64,000 nt of DNA, taken from contig OX421509.1 in the NCBI GenBank assembly GCA_949126835.1, forward strand, positions 12,986,420-13,050,419, written 5' to 3'. How positions within the stretch are numbered: position 1 is the first letter of the stretch; every line of letters begins with the position of its first letter. Of the stretch, positions 48,081 through 59,835 are shown one piece after another. The position numbers were made by a program, and so were the translations under genes. Source of the DNA: Anisus vortex. Its lineage: Eukaryota > Mollusca > Gastropoda > Planorbidae. The notes under the pieces were generated by a model. That model worked only from the letters and a program-made list of their open reading frames with translations, did no database searches and was not told the DNA's origin.

Positions 48081-48108
48081 TCACGTGACTAAAGTAGTAG
48101 ACTTCCTG
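48081..48108 (-). promoter_or_regulatory. Candidate antizyme promoter-proximal sites: palindromic E-box and ETS motif
   Basis: TCACGTGA (48081-48088) is a perfect palindromic E-box of the kind bound by Myc/Max, USF and MiT/TFE factors. It starts 54 bases upstream of the antizyme ATG. CAGGAAGT (minus strand, 48108-48101) is a consensus ETS site. No TATA box is obvious. CACGTG also occurs by chance in repeats of this window, so function is inferred from position. Confidence 0.4.
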
Positions 48109-48486
48109 TGCTCAGCTCATGAAATTTCGTGCTTTGTCAGCTGATTGAGAAAATTCTATAAGTGTGCATGCTTAATAAAGTGACCTGAATAATTATATCC
48201 TATTTCCTTTCACAAAATGCACGTTTCTAAATAATAAACAAAAAAATAAAAAGAAGTTATTTAGATGTACGACATATCAAAACAATGTAGATACATAATA
48301 ATTGATTAAATTAAAAAAAAATAAGGGAATCTTTCAAGCTGAACGTTTTAAACATAATAGGTTACGGTAGGCCTATATATTGAAAAAAAAAGGGGAGTAT
48401 CAAAAGTTACTTTTTTATTTATATCATTCAAATGATTGTTAAATACTGAATGAACCTGACAAAACTTCGTGTTATTAATCTTATCT

Positions 48487-48892
48487 TATCTTATACATTA
48501 CAGACGCTCCTTCTATAAAGAAGATTATTGCGTCCTACGCTCATCCGTGGTCCGAGTCTAGTCTTGCATTTTTATTAATGTTTTAAATGATGTTAAGTTA
48601 CTGGTTTTCCTGGTTTGTTCAGGCAACCTATTCCATGCCCGAATGCCACTCGGGAAGAAAGAGTACTTATATGCATTTGTTCTCGCATAAGGGACAAGGA
48701 AAGTGTTTTTGTCTTTATGTTTATCTGAGCTTTGCAACAGGTTGTCATTGTGTTGTATTTCTAAATTAGAGTTTAATGCCTTAGGCTATGTGTTATTACT
48801 ACTTTACTCTTTGCCATTCTGTCTTCTAGTGTTTCTAGGTTTAATGATTTGACTAATGGTGTTACTCTTGTTAATTGGGAATATTCGCTTTA
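48487..48892 (-). pseudogene. LINE C-terminal and 3'-UTR copy, antisense
   Basis: About 400 bp reverse-complementary to 34620-35040: TACAGACGCTCCTTCTATAA, TGAATGCCACTCGGGAAG-type sequence, and CTAGTGTTTCTAGGTTTAAT .. GACTAATGGTGTTACTC. Stops interrupt the frame. Confidence 0.82.
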
Positions 48893-48966
48893 TTAATTAG
48901 AGCGCACTGAGCATGCTAAAATAGCATGGATAGAAGCGCTATATAAATTGCCATTACATTACATTA
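48893..48966 (+). mobile_element. CR1/L2-like LINE 3' tail
   Basis: GAGCGCACTGAGCATGCTAA, GCATGGATAGAAGCGCTATA and TAAATTGCC followed by (ATTAC)n match the tail at 50701-50762. Confidence 0.7.
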
Positions 48967-50003
48967 ATGATAGAATCAACGATGACAAAAAAGACCTAGA
49001 CCTATATGTGTGGCTTTTAACTGATGCCATACAATACCTACACATATAAATCGATATTCGCAGCCCAAGTATATAATAACAAAATGGAAGAACTAAAATG
49101 GGGGGAAGGGGTGGAATATTATTAGTGAGGTAATATATCTCTTTTGTTGTTGTTTTTCCACATTAAATCTTTGGTCGGTCATGCTGTCGATGTGAAGTCA
49201 ATAGGCCTATGTAGGCCTTATAGGCCCCTAATGAAATTTTAATTTGACAGAATACGGTAGTAATTTTTTTGCCGCTCACCAGAATAAAACAATATAAGCT
49301 TATGTGTGTTGAAAACGACATGTTAAATTTGTCACTATAGATGTAGTGATCGACGAAACTGACGATCGGCCTGGGCCAATTTTTAGTAAGCATATTCATG
49401 TAAAAGGTTTCATATTGTGTGCGACATTAAGATGTCCCCGGCAAAATATGGGCCTAGCTGTAAAAGACTAACAGCTCTGCAACCTTGGTAAGCAGAAGAA
49501 GAATTGGGGCCTTATATGGGCCACTGTATATATCTAACTTACTAATTAATAGGCCTACATCTCAATATGTATTTCATTGGCCTATGTTTGCTTTTACTAT
49601 ATAGGTTATATTAATTAGGCCTACAGTGTTCTTTTGAAATCACTTTGCTTATATAGGACTTATTAAAATGACAAAGGATTTTTTTTAGTTATGAGATATT
49701 GCGACTATTTAAAGCCATGATCTTTTATATTGCAATTTACGACCATGACAAAATGACAATGCAATGGGGCTTATAGGGCCTATACATAATATAGCATATA
49801 GTAGCGATACAAACAAACCAAACAGATCACAGCAATTGAGTTAAAAAGAAATTAAGTACTCTTATCATCAGCCCACGCGCGGGCATCTAGATCTATAATG
49901 GGCGGCTGCCCCTTCTAGACTTTTGTTTATTTTAGAAAATTGTTAACATTCTGTGATCCCATCCTCCTACAGGATAAACTTTTTATAGACGAATCCACGA
50001 AAA

Positions 50004-50111
50004 CAGAGCGGGCACACTATGTCGTTTCGACGGGAAAAGAACGTGAAAACCACGAAAGAACGTGGAAACCTCGTGTTTTTCCCGTCGATACGACGTGGTG
50101 TGTCCACTGAG
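50004..50111. mobile_element. 108-bp palindromic element, copy 2
   Basis: CAGAGCGGGCACACTATGTC on the left mirrors GACGTGGTGTGTCCACTGAG on the right, around a TTTTCCCGTCGATACGACG arm. Same total length as the copy at 25012. Confidence 0.78.
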
Positions 50112-50189
50112 AATATATCACCAGAGTCCCATAAGCACTAGTAACATCACTTCAAACTTGTTTTTCGTGCACCGATCGCTTCCTTCCTG

Positions 50190-50764
50190 CCAGCGGGCAC
50201 CATTATATGCCAAGGGATTGAGCAACCTGATACAACCTTATGTAGACAAGGCTCAAAGAACTCCACTGGCTCCTTGTGACAAAGCGAATCGATCATAAAA
50301 TTATGTCCCTTGCCTATGGATGCGTGGAAGGCACAACACCTGCCTATCTCAAAGAGCTCATACCGAAACATGTGCCGTTAAGGATGCTGCGCTCTTCGAC
50401 ACTGTCTCTCCTGGAAATTCCATGTTTGGATGGTCACAGGAAAAGGACTCTTGGTGTGCGCTCGTTTGAGTCTGTGGCGCCTTCACTATGGAACGGATTA
50501 CCCGAGACACTGAAAAACTCTGTGACAAAAAGGCATTCAAAAAGAATTTAAAGACATTTCTTTTCAACTAAGTTGATCAAGTACACCTCCATCGGCAAAA
50601 CTTAGTTTAAAACTATTTTAGAATGTTATTGTCGTTTCGTGCCTCCATCGGCACAACTTGTTAAAAACTATTTTAGAGTGTTATTGTCGTTGCGTTTTTA
50701 TGAGCGCGCTGAGCATGCTTGTATTAGCATGGAGTGAGGCACTATATAAATGACCAATCAATCA
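50190..50764 (+). pseudogene. CR1/L2-like LINE C-terminal fragment with 3' tail
   Basis: TKRIDHKIMSLAYGCVEGTT, PAYLKELIPKHVPLRMLRSS, SLLEIPCLDGHRKRTLGVRS and FESVAPSLWNGLPETLKNS are the C-terminal end of a CR1/L2 reverse transcriptase. A frameshift at about 50525 leads into KKNLKTFLFN. The tail GAGCGCGCTGAGCATGCTTG .. CTATATAAATGACCAATC closes it. Truncated and inactive. Confidence 0.88.
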
Positions 50765-50988
50765 ATTAAACACAAAACCGCTTTCAGTATCAAAGTTTGT
50801 TAGTAATAATATAATGACATTGTTTTCACGTATTTACAGTATGAAGATGAGACGAAGATGGCGGATTGGGATTGAGTAGGAGGCTGACCATCATCAGAAG
50901 CCCATGGACTCATGTGCAATCACCGTATTTCCCTCCAAATAAAGACAATTAATTCTTATACTTCTGTCAACCAGGTTGTAGTATAGAT

Positions 50989-51075
50989 CCATGGGGTACA
51001 CCACGTCGTATCGACGGTGGAAAAACGTGGAAACCATGTCGTTCCCCTGTCGATACGACGTGGTGTGCCCGCTGG
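50989..51075. mobile_element. Palindromic element, copy 3 (shortened)
   Basis: CACCACGTCGTATCGACGG and CTGTCGATACGACGTGGTG form the arms, with AAAACGTGGAAACC in the centre. The family's GGGCACACC outer part is kept on the right and altered on the left. Confidence 0.75.
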
Positions 51076-51079
51076 GGAG

Positions 51080-52740
51080 CTGTTTTCTCTCGCAGTCAAT
51101 GCCAGGAAACATATTATTATAAGTCTTTTTCCTTGGCTACAGTGTTGCTGTAGAGTGTTGGTTGGCTTGATTTTTTTTTTTTGGGGGGGGGGGGGGGAGA
51201 TAGTGCATTAATTTCTGAGACAGGTTAGCTTGAGAATAATTATTGATCTAGGCTATAGACTGTTTCATGTGGTGGTTGGCAATGTCTGCAGTTAGGTGGA
51301 TGTGTTTATTATTGAATATGTTTAGGCGCAAGTGTAGACTACTGTTCGTAAAAGGCAATTCAAATACTTAAGTTTAACTAAAAGGGCCAAACACCACATG
51401 GAATTTAGCCAAGTGAATGCTTGGTGAGGATTCGAACAGACCTGCAGTTAACAGCACACCAACTAATAAAACAACTCGTCAAGTTTACAGTGCAAGGAAA
51501 ATGTGTGTGTCTTGCTTGTATCCTAAATAAGTGTAGTTTATCTACGTGTTACCGCATAGCCGATTTTTTTTATTTTAGATATTTGCGTCGCAGTAATCGT
51601 CTCAATAACAAACATGCTCCAGTCGTTAGAATTGCAACACTTTGAACTTAAAAAACAGGGTGAGGGAGGTATTTGCTTATCTTATCTTTGTGCAAATCGA
51701 TTTATTCGCAGTAAAAAATTTATCACTACTTTGTGAGAACCGGTAAATAACATTTATATCTATATCTTGAACGTAATACATTATTTTATGTCTTCTAAAT
51801 TGTTTATTACTGATATTATATAGTAAGTTGTAATTTAAACCAATGATTATCCTCATCCCATTTGAATATAAAAAAGGGACAGGTACATTTATTACATATT
51901 CACCGTACAATTAGATTAGATATAAAAAATAAATAGATCTACCAGTTGGCTATAATGGATGGTCAAATAAAAATTAAAAAAACAAAGAAAAACAAAAAAG
52001 TTCCTAGCCGTTCTCTTATTCATGTGAATGATTTGTGAAATTAAATGCACCAAAATGACAAGCCGTTATAGGTGGAGTAAAATAGTCGTTGTTTATCTAA
52101 CATGTAACGAAAAAAGGTCAGCCGAAAAAGTGTGCGTATTGATCTACGCGCTACGTTGTAAATTTTTGTTTTGACCTAGTTAGGTTTGCTGCTTGAACTC
52201 CCTCCCCCCTTTTCTGTTCCGTTTCGTAAGTTTATTTCATTGAGCCTCCAGTGAGCAGTGGAAAATTACTAACGCAAACAATCGATTTAAACAGCTCTGA
52301 CATCATTGAACGCGTCTGCTTTTATTAAAAATTCATAAAGGTTGTAAGCGCTGAGTCGACAATAACAAATATAATATAATATTCTTCTATGGGAGTTTAA
52401 TTTTCTATAGAAATACTGAATTATATATCGCCATGACACATTTTTTATGTGTGTGGGTTGTTGTTCCGTGCATGAGTGATACAGCAGCGACACCAGGTGA
52501 AATAATTATTATTCTAGTCAACCCAAAGGGGATTAACTCGGCCCTATGAAGTGACACTGGGTGTCTGAAATAAGTGATTTATCTTACATAATTAAAACAA
52601 AGACAGTTTTTTTTAAACATAATTCATTTTTTCGTGGAATGGGTTTGACCTAGAAAAAGAAAGTCTACCGAGGGGATTGTGTGGTCAGAACATTTCCGAG
52701 CATACTTTGCTATATGCCAAGCTGATAGGCCTATATGTTA
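51080..52740. other. No gene seen
   Basis: A/T-rich unique sequence with one poly-G run at 51183. No exon, RNA gene or repeat copy recognised. Confidence 0.5.
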
Positions 52741-52752
52741 CCTCTTAAGCAA

Positions 52753-53323
52753 TAGAGCGTTTGCAATGGGCGTTTTTTAGTGACGTAATTTGTAAATAGA
52801 AGCCACTATTGAGGAACTCATATGGCATATGGTGAAGTTTCTTATCATGCCAAATTCACATCTGAATATTGGCTATCCTACTAGAAAATAAAGAGGTAAA
52901 TAGTAGTAGCCTACTGTGGATTAATTTATTAATGTGTTAAGGCTAGGGCCGGCTTGACCTATTTACACTTTCAATTTTACTTTATAGGCATACACTTTTA
53001 ATGTTTCGTAGGCTAGGCTAATGGGCTAATGGCTAAGTAGGGCAGCTACGATGCCAAGTGATAGTGTTGGTGAATAGGCTATCTAGTCAAGTCATTAATA
53101 GGCTCACATCGTCTATGATCTATGTCTATGATAATAATAAAATAGCCTATTTTATTTAACAGACATAATACAATACAGCTTAAATCTTAATAAGACTTAA
53201 AACACAAAACATCATTTAAAAAAAGCTCGAGCCTATATGAAACTTTATTAAATACAGCGGCCATTGTACTTGTACACCACTACACAAAGTAAACAAAAAT
53301 CACGTGCTTTTTGTCACGCCCTA
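52753..53323 (+). mobile_element. PIF/Harbinger-like MITE with rearranged right end
   Basis: Starts TAGAGCGTTTGCAATGGG and matches 5232-5813 in reverse complement through TTCACATCTGAATATTGGCT, GGCTCACATCGTCTATGATC and GCACGTGCTTTTTGTCAC. At the right the expected GTGATTGCAAAC is missing. The terminus forms CGCCCTATAGGGCG and continues as an inverted terminus TAGGGCGTTTGCAAT. Confidence 0.78.
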
Positions 53324-53971
53324 TAGGGCGTTTGCAATTACGTAGAGAAATGGGATTCATGTTTGAAGTGGCCAAAGAGATAGTGTGGCCAGTACAAAGC
53401 AATCTTAGGGTTTGATTTTAAGCAAGGATATTTACTTCCTTATATTTTCAATAAAAAGAGTATGGCCACAGTTCTGCAGATGTTTGACATTAAATAAAAC
53501 GAATGTATAATTAAGACGGCCCATATAGACCTATGGTTGCAAACGGAATCACGAATAAGCGTGGGGCGCAATAATACAGAGAAGGAATTAACAGACTTAA
53601 AATTAGTGATTTAACTATTGAAGTGAGCTTGTCAGTTATGAATATTCGCTAGTAGTAATGAACCTTGCTGCTCTTATTTAGCAAGGAATAATTTTGTTAA
53701 TGTTCTATTTTTGTTTTTTGATGGGTCCTATACAAACGATTCAGTGTCTAATATACCCGGTAGGTCTAAATAATGCTATGTAGCCATTTAGTTTTATGTC
53801 GTTGTTATATTTGTCAGAATACCTTTATATAAGGTCTAAAGTTTCGATTTATTAACGTCTCTAAGCATTGTTTATGAACTTACATATAAAAAAACTTGGT
53901 GTTGAGTGGACCGCCCATTAAAATTTATTTTAATGTTGCGAATCTGGTTATTGTTTAATTGCAGTTACATG

Positions 53972-54060
53972 CAGGGCCGGATTAAGACCCTCAAGAGGCT
54001 CTAGGTACTAAACAGATTTTGGCGCCCCCACCCCCATACAAAAACTGCTAAGAGTATTGA
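53972..54060. mobile_element. Possible hAT terminus next to the 30-bp minisatellite
   Basis: CAGGGCCGGATTAAGACCCT resembles hAT ends of the CAGGGCCGG type (compare 10643). The expected inverse end was not found to the right; the minisatellite starts within 90 bp. Confidence 0.4.
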
Positions 54061-55300
54061 AGGCCAATGGGCTTGATTGTGCTTGTGCAATAATGTATAA
54101 GGCATGTACCATTGTAATTGTGCACTAATAGGCATGTACCATTGTGATTGTGCAGTAATAGGCAAGTACCATTGTAATTGTGCACTAATAGGCATGTACC
54201 ATTGTGATTGTGCAGTAATAGGCAAGTACCATTGTAATTGTGCACTAATAGGCAAGTACCATTGCGCTTGTGCAGTAATAGGCAAGTACCATTGTAATTG
54301 TGCACTAATAGGCAAGTACCATTGTAATTGTGCACTAATAGGCAAGTACCATTGTAATTGTGCAGTAATAGGCAAGTACCATTGTGATTGTGCAGTAATA
54401 GGCATGTACCTTTGTGCATGTGCAGTAATAGGCATGTACCTTTGTGCTTGTGCAATAATAGGCAAGTACCATTGTAATTGTGCACTAATAGGCAAGTACC
54501 ATTGTAATTGTGCACTAATAGGCAAGTACCATTGTAATTGTGCACTAATAGGCAAGTACCATTGTAATTGTGCAGTAATAGGCAAGTACCATTGTAATTT
54601 TGCAGTAATAGGCAAGTACCATTGTGATTGTGCAGTAATAGGCATGTACCTTTGTGCTTGTGCAGTAATAGGCTAGTACGATTGTAATTGTGCACTAATA
54701 GGCAAGTACCATTGTAATTGTGCACTAATAGGCAAGTACCATTGTAATTGTGCAGTAATAGGCAAGTACCATTGCGCTTGTGCAGTAATAGGCAAGTACC
54801 ATTGTAATTGTGCAGTAATAGGCATGTACCTTTGTGCTTGTGCAGTAATAGGCAAGTACCATTGCGCTTGTGCAGTAATAGGCAAGTACCATTGCGCTTG
54901 TGCAGTAATAGGCAAGTACCATTGTAATTGTGCAGTAATAGGCATGTACCTTTGTGCTTGTGCAGTAATAGGCAAGTACCATTGTAATTGTGCACTAATA
55001 GGCAAGTACCATTGTAATTGTGCACTAATAGGCAAGTACCATTGTAATTGTGCACTAATAGGCAAGTACCATTGTAATTGTGCAGTAATAGGCAAGTACC
55101 ATTGTAATTTTGCAGTAATAGGCATGTACCATTGTAATTGTGCAGTAATAGGCAAGTACCATTGTAATTGTGCAGTAATAGGCAAGTACCATTGTAATTG
55201 TGCAGTAATAGGCAAGTACCATTGTAATTGTGCAGTAATAGGCAAGTACCATTATGATTGTGAAGTAATAGGCATGTACCTTTGTGCTTGTGCAGTAATA
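54061..55300. repeat. 30-bp minisatellite, main array of about 41 copies
   Basis: Unit GTGCAGTAATAGGCAAGTAC plus CATTGTAATT. Variant positions recur in blocks: CAG/CAC before TAATAGG, GCAAG/GCATG, and TAAT/TGAT/CGCT/TGCT near the end. The 30-bp period keeps several frames open on both strands, up to 463 codons. Confidence 0.97.
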
Positions 55301-55867
55301 AATACGTACCATTTAAGTAATATTTGGTGGTACTACATAGCCATTTTAAAGGTCTCTCAGCACTGTCTCTGAAACCATTTGTGATTGTGCAGTAATAGGC
55401 ATGTACCTTTGTGCTTATGCAGTAATAGGCAAGTACCATTGTAATTGTGCACTAATAGGCAAGTACCATTGTAATTGTGCACTAATAGGCAAGTACCATT
55501 GTAATTGTGCAGTAATAGGCAAGTACCATTGTGATTGTGCAGTAATAGGCAAGTACCTTTGTGCTTGTGCAGTAATAGGCAAGTACCATTGCGCTTGTGC
55601 AGTAATAGGCAAGTACCTTTGTAATTGTGCAGTAATAGGCAAGTACCATTGTGATTGTGCAGTAATAGGCAAGTACCATTGTAATTGTGCAGTAATAGGC
55701 AAGTACCATTGTAATTGTGCAGTAATAGGCAAGTACCATTATGATTGTGAAGTAATAGGCATGTACCTTTGTGCTTGTGCAGTAATAAATACGTACCATT
55801 TAAGTAATATTTGGTGGTACTACATAGCCATTTTAAAGGTCTCTCAGCACTGTCTCTGAAACCATTT
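55301..55867. repeat. 487-bp higher-order duplication of the 30-bp array
   Basis: A unique 80-bp segment starting AATACGTACCATTTAAGTAA and ending CTGTCTCTGAAACCATTT occurs at 55301 and again at 55788. Between them lie about 13.5 further 30-bp units in the same order of variants as the end of the main array. The 487-bp block was duplicated as a whole. Confidence 0.93.
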
Positions 55868-58123
55868 AGGTTAAGTAAACACACCTAACAGTTTGTCCGA
55901 CCACACAATCCTTATTGGGTACCCCATAACAAATCTGCTCTAGGCAGGTTTAATACTTATTATTCTAAAAACAACATAATTATACAACAAAGAGAAACAA
56001 ACATAAGTTACAATGACAACAATGATAGGATAACAAAAATCATAACAAATACCAAAAAATTTGATAACATGTCTTTTCATATTTTATTTGTTTTCATCCT
56101 TATGAACAAAATTATACACAAGAAATGATTTCAATATAAACTTCTACAAGGTCACACCCCAAAACACTTATTCTCTTCAAACTCAGGATTCGGGGAAACA
56201 GCTTCTGAAGTATTTAAATTTGTTCTTAAAAATGTTGTTTTTATTTAAACGCATTTTTGTACAAGAAAATTATTACTCTTTTCGTCTAAAACAAAAATAA
56301 AATAAAAATCTGCAACAGTAAAAAAAATAATTAATAAAATAACAGAAAGAGAATAAATTAAAAATTTTAATTTATGCAACAAATAGAAACTGAAATGTCA
56401 TAGGTGTGAATTAAATGTTATCTCGGCAGAAAAGATAATAATACGTTCAAGCTTTTTCCGGTCATTATTACGGCATCCCAACAATGGCACTTGATACTTC
56501 CAGGATTAAACATTGGAAGACTTCAGTACATTCATATTATGGTGAGTAAAAAAAAAAAAGAAAAAAAAAAAAAGAAACAAAGTTAAAGCAAAAAAAAATT
56601 TCAGACAAGGGAAATCATTCTGGCCATAAAGTCACAAAATATTTCAGAGTGAAATTTTTTGAAAAGTTAAAAAAAAAATGTTCAGTAATTATTACACATT
56701 CCCTTAATTCTATTCAAGTCTGTGTGTCACTATGACTCACACGCCATTAAAGTTTCTTCAATTTCACTTTTTCGTACAACTAGTTAGTTATTATTTCAAA
56801 AGGCTCATCACAACCAAGTGCTAAAACAAAGTTAATGCTGAGACTAATCTTGCGGCGGGGACAACAAATACAAATAAAAAAAAAAAAAATTGAAAAAAAA
56901 AAATGAACATAATAACAACAACTGAAAAAAATATCCCTATCATTTACCTCATTGGAAAAAAAAAACACACACAGAAAAAAACATAAAAAAAACCTAGGCC
57001 TTTTTAAAAAAAAAGACAAGTGTTGTGAAATCTGTTGCCCATGCATTGGATGACACATGCACAAAGTGCACAACAAGAATGTCATTTATAAACATCTTTA
57101 AACATTCATCATCATCATGAGGAGGAAAAAAAACTGTTTCAAAGTCAAATTGTTTTGTTACTGAGTGACAGGTCATTTGTAAAATTATTTATCAATCAAG
57201 AATAAAAACAAACGAACAAATAAAAAACAGATCAATATATTGAAGGGGAAAAATATTTTCATTATGTACATTTTATTTCTCACTACTTTGTACTGCTACA
57301 TTTTTGAACTGAAAAAAAATTAAAAAAAAAAAGCTGAAAATATATTCATGAATTGGGTTTTCCCCAATAAAACTTTTGAAATTGGTAATAAAAAAACATT
57401 TCACGAATTGGAAATTTCCAACGAGCCTTTGAAAGAGGGAAGAAAATACTCAAGAATTGGGAATTTCCAATGTCACTGTGATCGATGTACATAGCCATAG
57501 ATACAAAAAAAAAAAGAGAAAAGAAAAAGGAGTGTGGTTGAAAACATTTCTTATGTTAGCCAAACTCTCAGTTATGTCACAACAAGCACAAGCTGTATTT
57601 AAAGAAACAATCAGAAATAGGTTCCACGTATTTAATATACAATAAGTACAATACTCAAGAGTGATGTTCAACTCCCTCCCTCCTACGCCTCCCACCCTAC
57701 CCTCCTAATACTACAATCTCACGCACAAGAAAATGCTGATTTCAAATCAATGCAGTACAAAGTAAAGAGAAATACACTTTTTTTTTTCATAGGCACTATT
57801 ATTATTATGTGAAAAATAAAAACACAACAGGTTTTAAGAAAAAAAAATAAAAAATGATAACATAATGACATGAATTGAACAGAAAAAATTCATGTTTTAA
57901 ATAGACAAACGAAACAACAAAAACAGACAAATGTTATAGGTTATACGTTTAATGTATCATTTGCATGTAGTTGTAGATACATAGCATCAAACTAATTCAC
58001 AAACATTCACACAAATTGTATCACTTAGAAAGGGAGACAATCATATGTGTCTGCAGCAGGCAAAAAGGGGGAGATTATCTCTCTACATTACACAACTAGT
58101 TCTGCCTCCCTGATGGTTTAAAC

Positions 58124-58338
58124 CAGGGTGGGTCGGCAACCTTTTGATAACAGCGGGCCAAAGTAGGATTTTCAAACATATTCAAGCGTGCCAACAGTTT
58201 GAAAGTCACCCTGCTCTAGCACTCAATTCCTTTTAGAAGAGACTCGAAATTGCCATTTAGGGGGTAGTTCTTCCGCTTGCCAATGAAAATCGCTCTGCGC
58301 GACTAAGTCTGACACGTGCCGTAGGTTGCCGATCCCTG
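58124..58338. mobile_element. hAT-type MITE with perfect 8-bp palindromic duplication, 215 bp
   Basis: Termini CAGGGTGGGTCGGCAACC and GTAGGTTGCCGATCCCTG, flanked by GTTTAAAC at 58116-58123 and 58339-58346. It lies in the probable 3' UTR of the E-protein gene. Confidence 0.93.
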
Positions 58339-58684
58339 GTTTAAACTATTTGGGGCATCAAAAGAGATACCCTGAGGTCATACATTGTTTTGCTTACACT
58401 CATACAGTTAATATGGATAACTTTTTATCTAATTAGCAGCCAATCAAGCAATATTACATTAATACAAATGTATAATTATAATCCAAAAAATTAGAACAAC
58501 AAAAAAAACAGCCTATAAAAATCTGTTTATGCGCAACACATCATTGAGTAAAAAAAATAAACGGGAGGGGAATACCCAGTCCCCCCACCCCCTCTCTCAC
58601 ACACACAAAACATGGAGATGGATTTGAAAAGGGAAAAAAAAAATACATGCACAGAATTATTTCAAAAATCGAAATAATTTATCA

Positions 58685-58790
58685 GCAAACAACACAGGCA
58701 GATCTGGTAATAATAGTATCATCAACGATAGGTCAAACAACACAGGGCAGATCTGATATAATAGTATCATCAACGATAAGTCTTGCAAAA
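58685..58790. repeat. Tandem pair of about 56 bp
   Basis: Two copies containing ACACAGGCAGATCTG, TAATAGTATCATCAACGATA and GGTC/AGTC, separated by a few bases. Confidence 0.8.
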
Positions 58791-59129
58791 AAAAAAAAAA
58801 GATTTGTACTTCCATTTTAAAAGAGAAGAAAAAAAATATATATAATATATATATAATAATAAATGAACACAGTATTAATGATGAACTTTTAAATTTGTGA
58901 TCTTTCATCAAATGAACCAACATGAGGGGGAAGTTTATATTTACAAAGAGACATGCATAGGGGAGGGGTGAGGGGGGTCAGCTAAATGGACATAACTTTT
59001 AAGAATGGATGGCTTGAACTGACTAGCGCTAAAAAAAAAACCCAGAAAAACTTGGACATTAAATTGACCCCAGTGCATGTCAACTGACCATTACTCCAAA
59101 AGTAGTTCTAAACACTCTATATAAGCTTT

Positions 59130-59225
59130 CCCTTGTATGTTACAGACGCTCCTACTGTACAGATTATTATTGAGCCCTGTGCTTATCCACGGTTAAAGTT
59201 CTAGACCTGCATTTTGATAACAGAG
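59130..59225 (-). mobile_element. LINE 3'-tail fragment, antisense
   Basis: GTTACAGACGCTCCTACTGT, GATTATTATTGAGCCC and GCTTATCCACGGTTAAAGT match the antisense tail of the LINE family at 34166-35045. Confidence 0.65.
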
Positions 59226-59388
59226 GGTTTTTAAATGACGTTAAATTGCTTTATCAACCTGATTGAGTCGACTTGGGTAAACAACCATTCGTATGCCCAA
59301 ACTTGTGTGTTCAAATCCTGATAAATAAAACGTTGTTTTTGTGGAGTCTGCCCAGGTCTGGTCACAGAGTTTCACTAGGGGAAGGAGA

Positions 59389-59835
59389 AATGCAGATTGT
59401 GTTTGATCTGAGTTTAACAACTGTACTTGTGTGCTTCCGACCAAACTGAAACTTGCAGATAGTGTTTGATCTGAGTTTAACAACTGTACTTGTGTGCTTT
59501 CCACAACACTGAAACTTGCAGATAGTGTTTGATCTGAGTTTAACAACTGTACTTGTGTGCTTTCCACCACACTGAAACTTGCAGATAGTGTTTGATCTGA
59601 GTTTAACAACTGTACTTGTGTGCTTTCGACCACACTGAAACTTGCAGATAGTGTTTGATCTGAGTTTAACAACTGTACTTGTGTGCTTTCCACCACACTG
59701 AAACTTGCAGATAGTGTTTGATCTGAGTTTAACAACTGTACTTGTGTGCTTTTGACCACACTGAAACTTGCAGATAGTGTTTGATCTGAGTTTAACAACT
59801 GTACTTGTGTGCTTTCGACCACACTGAAACTTGCA
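59389..59835. repeat. 63-bp minisatellite, seven copies
   Basis: Unit GCAGATAGTGTTTGATCTGA, GTTTAACAACTGTACTTGTG, TGCTTTCCACCACACTGAAACTT. Copies are 95% or more alike by eye; the main variable sites are TTC/TTT and CGACC/CCACC. The multiple-of-three period gives two long spurious minus-strand frames. Confidence 0.96.

Noticed and set aside
50004..50111. Palindrome as a transcription terminator
   Set aside because: Three dispersed copies in a eukaryotic genome fit a mobile repeat better; there is no adjoining gene end.
54048..55439. 463-codon minus-strand open frame and several others of 150-214 codons in the same place
   Set aside because: They are products of a 30-bp tandem repeat; several frames on both strands are open at once, and there is no domain or splice context.
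54061..55867. CRISPR-like array of 30-bp repeats
   Set aside because: Units are contiguous with no spacers, and the genome is eukaryotic.
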